The translations under genes and the position numbers were made by a program. This document shows positions 23,301 through 33,773 of a stretch of 64,000 nt of DNA, in pieces. The notes beneath the pieces were generated by a model. The model saw only the letters and a program-made list of their open reading frames with translations, did no database searches and was not told the origin of the DNA. How positions within the stretch are numbered: the first letter of the stretch is position 1; every line of letters begins with the position of its first letter. The stretch spans positions 227,446 to 291,445 of the forward strand of contig ML976712.1 of assembly GCA_010015655.1 (NCBI GenBank), given 5' to 3'. The stretch comes from Bimuria novae-zelandiae CBS 107.79. Its lineage: Eukaryota; Ascomycota; Dothideomycetes; Pleosporales; Didymosphaeriaceae.

Positions 23301-24500
23301 CGGCCACAAAAATTCGGCAGGGAAGCACGAGCACTTCCTCCCAGGGTGCAGTTCCAGCAATTGCACCACCACAGAGATTCGTTGCTCTACCCGGGTACAA
23401 AAAGAAAATCCGAGGTTCCTTCATGCAGAGCTTTGGTCTACTTCCCGATGATTGAGTCATAGTCTGCGCATTGACTGCGTTCAGCATGTTGACGTCTTCA
23501 CCGCCTCGCCTTGCCCTACCCATCCATTCTAGCTTACCATTATTTCGTCCTTGACCAAGCTATCCCACGCACGCTCATCGGTGACAACGAAACCCGAACC
23601 CGATTTGCTCATATTGCGGGTACTTGCCTAACGATATGCGAGGGAGACAGCCCATCAATCGTGGTGAGCTATGGTTGGTCAGCTACGCGTGCCCGGGCAG
23701 CAAGACTCACAAAGCTAGGAAAAATCGGGCGTAAACGATGAAAGGTTGGGCAGTCACAGACGAGAGGTTTCATACTTCAAGAGAGGGTGGTCATACAACA
23801 GGGAGTCAATTGCGCTCGCCGTGCTACTGCTCTTATGCGAGCACTTTTGCATAGTCGGGAGCATTGCGTCCAATCGGACCAATGCAAAAGTGGGACTTCA
23901 CTGGGTTGATGTTCAAATCAGAGTGAGTGGACAAATGCTGCTAACAATCTGTCAGGTGTTGGGTGTGAGTGCGATCAAGTGGCAATTGGAGGGACCAAAG
24001 CAGCCACATGTGCACGTTCATACGCGCTGACGACTTGATAGCCGAAGCTCAGCAGCACCCATGCGCTGACGCTCATACCTACCGCTTGCGGCAATCTAAC
24101 ATACTCTAGTGGATCCAATAAGCGGCCTGTTGCTTCACATGCGAACTCTGTTTCGACGTCGGAGATGCGCGTGGTTCCAAATCCTTGCTGCGAGACAGTG
24201 AAGACATACATAAAGGAAGGGAGCAGACGTCTGTATCTTGATCCAAATAAAACAGTTCTTTCTGAAACTCCAAAAGGTTCAGGACGGGATGACTTCCAAA
24301 CATTTGCGAGGAACATAAAGATTGTTGCGAGCGGGTCCGCCCAGATAGCCTCCCTCAATGAAAACCGTTTCCAAATTGCGCCGTTCGACAGTTCCAATCT
24401 CCTTGGTCTCCTTGGTTCCAATTTAATCTGGCTCGCGCTCTCCTACCCTTACTGATCGTGGCCTTAGACAACATCGTTACGGATACTAGAGTCGTGGTGT
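20360..24500. other. 4.1-kb region between the two C2H2 genes, no gene recognised
   Basis: Many frames of 60-150 codons on both strands, none with a recognisable domain. The longest (minus 24421-23975, 148 codons) has a hydrophobic C-terminal stretch (AVGMSVSAWVLLSFGYQVVSA) that could be a fragment of a membrane protein, but I cannot extend it by plausible introns. Composition is normal, not RIP-like. May include a 5' exon of zinc-finger gene 1 near 20.4-20.7 kb. Confidence 0.4.
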
Positions 24501-25391
24501 TCAACCCTTACGGGATGTTGGAGGAGCGACCTTCAGTTCCTCGTGGTCCTTTCTATAGTGATTAAGTCGATAGTCTGGGCGTGTAAAGATTTTGTCGCAC
24601 ACCTCGCAGGGGTAGGTGTTATTGGAATGTTTGCTTTTCAGGTGGCGGTGCCGGTTACCGCGCGCGTATTCACCTGTAAAGATTTGACCGCACCGCTGGC
24701 ACAATACCTTCGACTCATCGTCCTTGTGGAGGGATATATCTGGTTCTGAGTGTCTTCCCTGTTTGAAGTCATGGTCTTCGGGCGAAGCAAAGGCGTTAGG
24801 ATCGTGCAAGTCGGGCCGACCATGTGGTGCCTGGAGGTACCTCATCGCATGGTCCGATTGATGTTCTTGGCGGTAGTGGGTTACGTAGTCTGCTGAAGGA
24901 GCACCGCTAATACGTGTTAGAGTTCAGGCATGAATGCGATATCAAATGCGAGCTTACTCGGGAGAGCTTGAGCTGCTGATGGGAGCTATCGGCGTCCAAG
25001 GCTGCTGGTTCGATGGGTAGGCGGTCACTGGGGTCGGTTGAGCATTCAATGTGCCAAGTTGATTGCGTTTCGGATATTCAGGGCTATTGAAGACGGCCAG
25101 TGACTGAGCATCAATCCAACGGTAAACGTCAGGCTGGCTGGATATGGTGGCGTCGCGGGTTGCTTCCCAAGATACATTTGGATAGGCGCCACCGGTAGCT
25201 GTCTGCGTCGAAGAAGGCGGAAACACGGATCGAGTACTTCCTATCGGTTGCGTAGGGCGGGAAGTATTTGCTGACATTTGCCAAGCAGAATCCAAACTAC
25301 CATTACTGAAGACATGATGTGGGGAAGCATGAGAATTGGTTTGTGTGCGGGGCCATGAACGTCCACTCTCGATCGCAGTGTCTTGCCTCAT
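24501..25391 (-). CDS. C2H2 zinc-finger protein 2, 279 aa
   Basis: Exons 25391-24958 and 24906-24501 with a 51-bp intron (GTAAGC...CTAAC...TTAG); 840 nt in frame. Exon 1 is low-complexity, Ser/Thr/Pro/Gln-rich. Exon 2 carries two C-terminal C2H2 fingers: CQRCGQIFTGEYARGNRHRHLKSKH and CEVCDKIFTRPDYRLNHYRKDH (each C-x2-C with two His), followed by a short basic tail. Likely a nuclear DNA-binding regulator; target unknown. The finger pair and position match the gene at 19.3-20.4 kb, so the two look like diverged paralogues. An acceptor-like CTCAG just upstream of the ATG leaves room for another 5' exon. Confidence 0.72.
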
Positions 25392-27556
25392 AGGCGTTGA
25401 GCCAGCGTTGTTCGGGCTTGCCTGAGTCCAAGGTCAGTCCACACGAACAAGTTCCACCGAGGCGCGAAGGAGAGAACGCAGATTGAAGTGACCTACAGGA
25501 GCCCCGACAAGTCTATGCCACGCTGATCCCGGCATCATTCAAGCCAAGCTGGACAGAACGCATTTATTTCGGGTGGAGAGAGCTTGAAAGAGTGAAGCTA
25601 CCTTCAGGTCTGCTTCGATGTATGATGGAGAGGTTTCCCATTCTCTCGTTCACACCTCGCATCCTCTATATTCCAGGACAGGACTTAAGCAGGGACGAAC
25701 AACACACCACTCTGTGAGTGGACGCCCCGTCAATACTCCCATGATCGAATCAACGACCACCATGCATTCGTACGCGCGAATGACGGCACATCTCCTCTGA
25801 AGTATCGAATTCCTTATGTATCCCCGCTGCACGCTTTACTGCAGGCCTGCGTCCACGTGCCCACAGCCCTATGTGATACCATGTTGGACAGGTTACGACC
25901 TTGTCCTTCACAGACATGGTTCGACGAATTCGACGAATGCCCTGGGCTTATCGGCGGCGAATCCAAGCGTCCAGGTCTTTTATGCCGTAAACGATCGTGA
26001 AGCGTCAGCGAGACTATGACAGCTCAGCACCGGTGGACAGTATCGTGGGCCAGTGGAGCTCCGCTCATGCGGTAAGGAGACTCCAAAGCTGGGTGATCCT
26101 AGATAATTGGCGTCTAAGGACTGTACGCTGATTTCCGGTGAGCCTAGCGGTACGCTCCGAGTCCAATAGTGACATGGGGCAATGTGCCCGATGTCACTCA
26201 CTGGCGGCGAGCATTCGAATGTAACAAGTGGAGACACGACACGCAACGGTGCGGGGGAAGCGGCAGAAAAACGTGGATAGAAGAGGCTGAAAGACGTGCA
26301 TGCAGTCGATCAAACAACGGCGCTGACGGCAGCTTTACGTCCAAGGCCATCCCGGACGACCGCAGCAACTGCCCAGGCAAAAAGAGGCAGATTCTTCGTG
26401 AAAGAGAGCGTTCTCGGACTTGCTGCCTTCTCGCCTCCGCTTGCTTTTTCGGAACATCATCCGCTCCTTGGCCCCAGAAGGACGATGACTCAGCGCCGAT
26501 GTATCTGTCCTTGTATTGCACGATTTCTTAGGCACAAGCCATTCAGATGGTTGTACGGCATGATTGAGCTTCATCGCGAGATGGACGAGCAATTTTGAGG
26601 ACGAGAAGGGATGGGAACACCTGTAGACGTTTGGAAATTCCGAGGTCACGTTTATGCCCGGGCCGACTTGCGAGCCGCCCGCGCTTGGAATTGGGAGGAA
26701 CGCAAGACCTTCAGGGCCCCTTCTAAGACCGCTCCTAGCTCAAGCAGCGTCGGAGAATTATCTGCAGCATCTTTCACGATCCAAAAAATCTTTTCTCGAT
26801 GGAACAGGAGCGTGGAACATCTGAAGAGCCAGAAGACCCAAGTGGTGGATTTTCGCGGAAGACACAAGCCTCGCAGCTTTCTATTGATACAAGGATCCAG
26901 GAACGGCGGCAGGCGTATCTGAGCACAACAACAGTTTCCAACTTCCCATAAGCCACGGCCCACTCATTATCCGCCTCGGTTATGATCTGTAAAGTATACA
27001 CCAGCCTCATTACAAATACGGCGATAATCCGGATGCGAATATAACCACCACATCAAGCTTCTTCCCCACCGGAAGCTGAGGCCGAAATACTCGCATCACC
27101 GACAGTACACTTGAAGCTACGGCCCATTACCCGAAGGATACTGCTGATAATTCTACTAGGCGTTCCTGACGTGTGGATAGTGCTGCAATTCTATATTTCT
27201 GCTGTGGCATGGATAGGGATAAGAAAAGGCCGGGAAGCATTTGGCGGCCGTGAAGGATCTCAAGAAAAACCAGGTCCGAGCTCAAGGTAATCAACAATGT
27301 GCCGATAAGCGCCGCGCCAGCCTTGATATACGGCCGTTCTATCGTAGCGTTCCACATCTTCTCCCCCGAGTCGCAGGAGAAGATGTGCGTGAAGAAGGTT
27401 CAATCCCAAAGATTTCTCTGTCGGACATGGCATGGGCAAATGAGAACGACTGCGTCCGAAACTTTGCCTACCGCTCTACGAAGTAGTGCCAAATCCCATC
27501 AAATAAACGCTCGCATGAACATGCTACTTCAGTAACCTTTCCACCTCCCGTCCACT
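25392..27556. other. Intergenic, no gene recognised
   Basis: Frames up to about 120 codons on both strands without recognisable domains, including a minus frame 26963-26652 and a hydrophobic minus frame 27357-27127. The 3' UTR of TEL2 lies at the right end. Confidence 0.4.
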
Positions 27557-30500
27557 CTAATAATCCATCATACTCCCCACCAACCTCCGCTGATACTTCT
27601 CCACCACCTCCTGACACCTCACAACCACCCCCGCAGCCAAAACCCTCACCTTCTCATCCTCCTCGCCATCCTTCCCTCCAGGCAGCCCCTCAAACACCGT
27701 CCTCACCCATTCCTGCGTCTCCATCAGCTCATTCCCTTGTTCCGTAGCTAAGCGCTCTTTATCCTCATTCGTCTCTAGCAGCATCAAAAACGCAAACAAT
27801 AACGCTGACAAAATTCTTTTGTCGTTGAGCGCATACGTCCGACAGGCCAGCAGCAGCTCCCACAGCTCGCGCGTCATCTGCGGCAGCGCGAGGGTATTCG
27901 GACCGCTCGCATTCATCAGCAGGGCTAACGTGTGCAAGAACGTGGGCAAAAGATGCGTGGATGTGTAGATCGAGGAGGCGCCCGTAGAGTTCCGCGCAGC
28001 GAGCCACCAGCGCCCTGTGAGCGGGAAGAAAAAGTTCTCGGCGACAAGCTGCGAGAGCGCGTTGGGAATGGGTTTGGAGCGCTGTGCTTCGACTTCCATG
28101 CGCGAGCTGAAGGTGCGGCTTTGGCCGACTTTGAGGATGGCGGGGCCGGTGAGGGTGTCTGCTGCTTGTGCGGCGAGCGGGGAGAGGAGGTGTTTTGTCA
28201 TGTTAGCTGTGACGCGGGCTAAGGGGGTCGAAGACGGGGGCGCAGAGGCGTAAAGAGCGTGTAGATGTGGTGGGAGTTGCTTGCTTGGGAAGGCTGCGGC
28301 AGGGGGTGTGGGTTCTTCAGTGGCACTGTCTTTCAAGCCGGCGAGTTCGCGGGCGCCCAGTCCGAGCGTGGTCAAGATGGCGGTGCGTTGGGTGAGGGAG
28401 TAGTCGCCGGCGAAGAAGGTGCGTGCAAACCACTGTGCCATTGCCGCCGGTTTTGCGAGCAGAAGTGCTATGAGGGCTTGCTGTTTCTGTTCCGCAAACC
28501 CTTCCAGTTCGAAATTGTCGTTCAGCCCAACGAGAATGGTCGCAAGCTCCTCGATGTGATCGAGCACCTCCGAGCCAAAGTTCGCTTTCCGGCGTATGAG
28601 CGTCGCGGCGATGGACAGTGCTAAAGCATGCCTGTCGTAATTCTCCGTGTCACGTAGGCCAGCAACCAGGTCTCGGATGTAGACTGGCGCTGTGGGTTTG
28701 TTCCGATTGATCTCTGTGGGATCGTCGGTGTCATCTTCAGGGTCCGAGTCGGACTTTGAGTAGGGTACGAGGTCGTCATCTTCCTCGTCTTCTTCATCTG
28801 AAAGAACTTCGACAATCCGGGGGCCTTTGAATTCGGTGATAGCCGGCCGCGAGGGAATCTCCGATGTCGACTTGTGGGCTGACGTTTGTATTGTTTCCTT
28901 TGGTAACTGCTTCTCCTGGACTTTCAGGTCGCTGATCTTTCCGATTTGGTCATTGACCTCTGTAAGACGCTGATACCATTGCGCTTCGGCTGCTTCATCG
29001 CCTTCCAACTCGAATTTGAGTCGAGTCTCGGGGCTGTCGACCATTTTTGAAATGGCCATCCCTAGTGCTATACCAAGGAAACGAGCACCTGGAGAAGATG
29101 CCCCAATTCTATTGGAAACACCAGATGTGTGATAGCTAGACTTAGCCATCATGATGAGAAACATCGGTTGCGAGCGATGGATGTAACCACATGTTAATGC
29201 AAGAGTTTGTGCAAGAGCTTAATTGTCAGCATACACTAGGGTCACAGGTTTCAGGGGCAATTTACCTTGCTGTTGTAGAATAGGCGTATGCTTGATGTAG
29301 AAGGAATCTCCGAAGACCTTCAGGCTGTTTTCGAGGAGTGTGTGTAGTTGGTCTAGAACATGTCAATCTCTCGTGCGTACTGATGAGCAACTGATGGTCT
29401 GACCTTCATATTTTGCGAGGGCAGCAACTATGCTTCTGCGAGCACCAAGGGAATCGTCTAGCGCGGGTATAGCGGACTTCATGAGTGAAGTGACCAGGTG
29501 TTCTTTCAACGTTTGGTTGTCCTCAATGAGGTTACTCATCAAGGTGGCGACACCAGCGATGCGTGGTGAGCTTTCGAGCGAGTTGCGTTCCCCAGCAACG
29601 ACCGCAGTCTCCAGGTATTGCTTAGAAAGACACGTTATGATAGAGTTGAGGTACTTTCGCTGTTCGAAAACTTTCAATCTGGAAAGCAGAGAGCTAAATG
29701 TGATTAAAAATTCGTTCTGGATCATGCCCAGCAGCATTTGGCGCACGATCTGGTCTTGCGGGCAGTTAGCTTAAAGACGGGTTATAATAGGTCTAAATTT
29801 CTCACCGGTGTATCCCAAAGTCAATGCTTTACTGCACACATCTACAGTTGCCAGAGCAGTTACCTCATCGTCCTCCGCTCCCTTGACCAGGTTTGCGATG
29901 TTGCGTCCAAGCCACATCGCGTAGACACTGCCGTCTGCCAGCCAGCTTGCTTTTCGAGCCTCTTCAGTGCCTTTGAGGACATCTTCAGCTTCCGCTACGA
30001 GCGATACTATCCGTCCAGAAGCAATCTGTACAACGAACTCTTTCCATATCATCCTTCCTTTGGCTACGTTCTTTCCGTGCGCGGCTACATCTGACCTGAC
30101 CAGGCTCAGACAGTGATCACCACTTAAGATTCTCTCCAGAACGTCTAGCAAATCTATGATATGAGATGTTGAGTTCCGGTCGTTTCCCACAGATCTTTTC
30201 TGCTGACAATCTGCGATGAGCGGACGCAACCGGATAATGATGTTGCCAATGGCGCACGGGTTCCGAAGACATCTCAGCAGCTGCTTCAGCTGCATGCTCC
30301 GTTCTTTTATCGTTTGCCAATAGTCCGGTATTGTGGTATTGATAAGGTGATATGCGATGTTCGCCGCAATGGGATCCGGAAGCAGGAGGTGAAAACCATC
30401 CTTGCGCTCGGACTCGTTTGCCAGATACCTTAGCACATTTGCAACAGAATCGAAATCGGGCTTTTGCTTCAAGGTTTCCAAAACCCTTTCCGGGCTGTCG

Positions 30501-30607
30501 ACCGTGTTTCGCTCCTCTACGATGGTTCCGACTTCCTGCAAAAGTGGTTTGGCGTCTTGTGTACGCTTCACCTTAGTGGTAGAGACTGGAGTAAGAAAAT
30601 AATCCAT
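27557..30607 (-). CDS. TEL2: Telomere length regulation protein Tel2/TELO2, 966 aa
   Basis: Scaffold of the TTT complex (Tel2-Tti1-Tti2), which with the R2TP/Hsp90 machinery stabilises PI3K-like kinases (TOR, ATM, ATR, DNA-PK type). Exons 30607-29806, 29754-29404, 29352-29266, 29217-27557; 2901 nt, exact frame, introns of 51, 51 and 48 bp. Start MDYFLTPVSTTKVK. An all-helical repeat protein: YALQ-type helices upstream, RSQPMFLIMMAKSS and GARFLGIALGMAIS in the middle, an acidic Ser/Asp/Glu stretch (residues about 553-581, SDEEDEEDDD and SDSDPEDDTDD) of the kind phosphorylated by CK2 for R2TP binding in other species, then the conserved C-terminal Tel2 domain from PVYIRDLVAGL through RTAILTTLGLGARELAGL. 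Intact. Divergent from UBA3. Confidence 0.93.
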
Positions 30608-30860
30608 GTTGTTGCGAGCATGATCCACAGTGAAGTTTTCCAAGTCTAAATTGAAATGTTAAAGACGGAGAACAGTGCAGGGCACGAGGCAGCGCTCGGT
30701 AGATCTTGCCACTTCTGCTAGCGCCTTGGCATGCAATACTGGTGGGGCTAACCTCAGTTCAACAGCCAGCTGCCTAGATATGTGCTGCTATTGTCGCTGC
30801 GTACTTCTCACTCGCATCCACGGTTGCCTTATCTTAGCAACTCAGAAGATTGCATAGAGG
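30608..30860. promoter_or_regulatory. Divergent TEL2/UBA3 promoter
   Basis: 253 bp between the two start codons, too short for independent long promoters, so the genes probably share control elements. No specific motif is asserted. Confidence 0.6.
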
Positions 30861-32324
30861 ATGGCCGCAGCTGATGTTACACCTCTGCCCAACGGCTTAG
30901 AAGGCGACCGGACACGATGGTAGATTCTAACCCTTCTGGAAGCTATGCGTAAGCTAAAGCTTCGCCACAGGAAGTACTTGGACAAGGTCCTCGATAGACC
31001 TGGGCCTTTCACCGATCCTGACAGCTTTGTCCCAGGCAATCATGAGACGTTGGAGAGGGCGAAAGTACTGTGAGTCAGCTTGCACATTACAGAAGGCGGT
31101 AGCACTAATGATTCTAGGGTCATGTAAGTTACGATGAGCGCAACAACCGACAGCGTCTAATATGCATGTAGTGGTGCTGGTGGTCTAGGTTGCGAAATCT
31201 TGAAGAACCTAGCGCTCTCAGGGTTCAAAGACATCCATGTCATCGACATGGACACGATCGATGTGTCCAATCTCAATCGTCAGTTCCTCTTCCGCGCTGC
31301 CGATGTAGGCAAGTACAAAGCCGAAGTCGCTGCGGCTTTTGTGGAGAAGCGCGTAAAAGGTGTCAAAATCACGCCCTACTGCGGCAAGATCCAGGACAAA
31401 GACGAAGAATATTATAAGCAATTTGCCATCATCGTCTGTGGACTAGACAGCATCGAGGCGCGGCGTTGGATCAACTCAATGCTCGTCGGAATGGTGGATG
31501 GAAACGACCCGGATAGTCTGAAGCCTCTCATTGATGGCGGCACCGAGGGCTTCAAGGGCCAAGCAAGGGTAATCTTTCCGACGATGACCAGCTGCATCGA
31601 GTGCCAGCTGGATATGCATGCCCCACGCGCTGCTGTCCCGCTTTGTACACTCGCCACCATCCCGCGCCAGCCGCAGCACTGTATCGAGTGGGCGCACATC
31701 ATCGCTTGGGAAGAGGAGCGCAAGGATATTACGCTTGACACGGATGACCCAGAGCACATCACTTGGCTATTCCAGAAGGCTCTGAAGCGCGCAGAGGAGT
31801 TCAACATTCCCGGTGTCACGTACAGCATGACACAAGGCGTGGTCAAGAATATCATCCCGGCCATCGCATCTACAAACGCCATTGTAGCAGCTAGCTGCTG
31901 TAACGAAGCCTTCAAGCTCCTCACCAACGCGAACCCTTTCCTTGGGTTCCCGGGCACCGACAACTACATGATGTACACGGGCGATGAATCCGTTTATACC
32001 TACACCTTCGAACACCAGAAGAAGGACGACTGCCCTGTATGTGGCGAGGAAGCTCTTGCCCGCCCGCTGGAGATCGACCCAGAAGCGACCCTGCAGGACT
32101 TCATAGACAGTCTGGCGGAGCGGCCAGAGGCCCAGCTCAAGACACCGTCAATACGGACGACGGACAAGTCGCTGTATCTCCAGTCACCGGCGGACCTTGA
32201 GCGCTTGACGCGCCCGAACCTGGAGAAGAGAATGAAGGACTTGACAGCGGAGGGCGAGGAAATGCTTGTAACGGACAAGGCGTTTCCAACGATGTTCAAG
32301 TATGTGGTGGTGTGGAAGAAATAG
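30861..32324 (+). CDS. UBA3: NEDD8-activating enzyme E1 catalytic subunit, 438 aa
   Basis: Partner of Ula1/NAE1; adenylates NEDD8/Rub1, forms a thioester and passes it to Ubc12 for cullin neddylation. Exons 30861-30919, 30971-31069, 31118-31123, 31172-32324; 1317 nt, exact frame; introns 51, 48, 48 bp. Start MAAADVTPLPNGLEGDRTRW, then KYLDKVLDRPGPFTDPDSF, nucleotide-binding loop VLVIGAGGLGCEILKN (residues 52-67), DMDTIDVSNLNRQFLFR, two zinc-binding CxxC pairs (Cys196/199 and Cys342/345), catalytic Cys213 in VPLCTLATIPRQPQHCIEW, and a C-terminal ubiquitin-fold domain. Exon 3 is only 6 nt. Length equals the family norm. Intact. Confidence 0.95.
31118..31123 (+). other. UBA3: 6-nt micro-exon of UBA3
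   Basis: GGTCAT between acceptor ATTCTAG and donor GTAAGT; flanking introns 31070-31117 and 31124-31171 are 48 bp each with CTAAT branch sites. It adds the Val-Ile of the VLVIGAGG loop; skipping it keeps frame but deletes two conserved residues. Confidence 0.85.
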
Positions 32325-32649
32325 CGGAATACTCGGGTGGCTTTATGACTCGGATTATCTAGCGTTCACATAGATGCGAATATCGCATGCGTCCTAGTTT
32401 CTAGTGGTCTATCATGACTCATGTTCCTTTCCACCCCTGAATTTGACTGTCTTTCTTCGCCCCTGGAGCGCACAGGTTGTCTATTCAATGTGGACGCTGC
32501 AATTCATTCCACGTGCTAAGCAGCATTTGCTGTCAAAAAGTCGGATACAACCTGCCACTGGTGACTTTCACCTTAAATCTTTAATAGACAAACAATAGTC
32601 GTGTCTCGAGTACAGAACAAACGAATTGGTTTATCACCTTAGCCAGTAT
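32325..32649. other. UBA3 3' flank up to the island border
   Basis: Ordinary-composition DNA holding the UBA3 3' UTR. No gene seen. Ends at the TA next to the first inverted repeat. Confidence 0.5.
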
Positions 32650-32651
32650 TA

Positions 32652-33510
32652 ACGTGCATCCCTGCGTAGCGAGACACCCTGCGTGGCGAGACGCTTCAGA
32701 CACTCCCTAACATAACAAACTCAGCAGCAGGATAAAGAAATAGATACTCTCTAAATAACACCTTTAAGCTATAAAGTCTATTTTCTCCTAATATCTTCTG
32801 TAGCCTAGCAGGCTTGCAGGCAATTAATCGACAAGCTATATTGCTATCTGCAGAAATGAGTGAGGAGTCTGTCGAGAAAGAAAGTAGTAGTCGAGAGCTT
32901 TATCTTGAAGTCAGTGGTCCGTGCTCCTATATGAAACCTTCTACAACCTCTGACGTAGTCACGTGGCTACATCTTCTAGAAGTAAGCTCTGCTTACTATA
33001 TAATATAATAATTTAGTATAAGCGTCACGTAACTATCTTACTTTAGCTAGTAGTAGGTGCGTTAAAAGCTTATATATTTTATTAAAAGTCTGTTAACTTC
33101 TAGCTTATTATATTATTATCTTATCCTAAGTACTGCGCTTAGGCTTAAGAGGCTATTATACTTTTGTGCTAATTCTAAGTCCGCCTGCTAGAAGTGCCAG
33201 ATGAAGAGGACTAGCACAGCTAGCTTAAAGCAGCTTAGTTTGTAATCTATCACTGCTGACGCTATATCTGTGGCTAAGTGGCTGTGAGGCTATGCGGCGC
33301 TTTTGCCAAGCGCTCCGGGTCACCCGAAAACCGGCTCGGATTGGGACCAGGGCTGTCAACGAATACACCCAGCATCGAAACCATAATCAGCCTCCCATAC
33401 AGCCATCGCCTCCGGCGCAAGGGCAAGGCGGGAGCGGGTTTGCCATCCTCCCTGCAGATGGTGGCGAGTTTTGACACTCTGTCGCCACAGAACCGTTACT
33501 TGAAATATAT
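32652..33510 (+). repeat. Left inverted arm of the NLR element
   Basis: Matches the reverse complement of 58547-58739 (outer part) and of 37670-38035 (best-conserved core, 33020-33390), with weaker similarity continuing to about 33510 against 36880-36967. It holds about 185 bp (32788-32972) absent from the right arm; that stretch includes a 65-codon frame (32814-33008) of unknown nature. Moderately AT-rich with some RIP-like transitions. Confidence 0.8.
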
Positions 33511-33773
33511 AACTATGACTTACTACAGGATAGATAATTTCATACGAGACTTTGACATCGTGTATTAGGCAGAGGTTTACTAATGTCGCATGGCTACTTT
33601 ATCTCTGGACGGCTTCGGGGATCTTGTGGGACTTCAGCCTTGCACTGCCACCGAGTCGCTTCAGTTGTGCTACCCCGCCATGCTTCCGCCTCGCTGTTCA
33701 GCTCTTCACTTCAAAACTTCTCCGACCTTCGCAATTCAGTCATAAGAAAATAGGACTCAGCAACATGCTATAG

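Noticed and set aside
28017..28624. Plus-strand ORFs of 78-119 codons
   Set aside because: Antisense shadows of TEL2.
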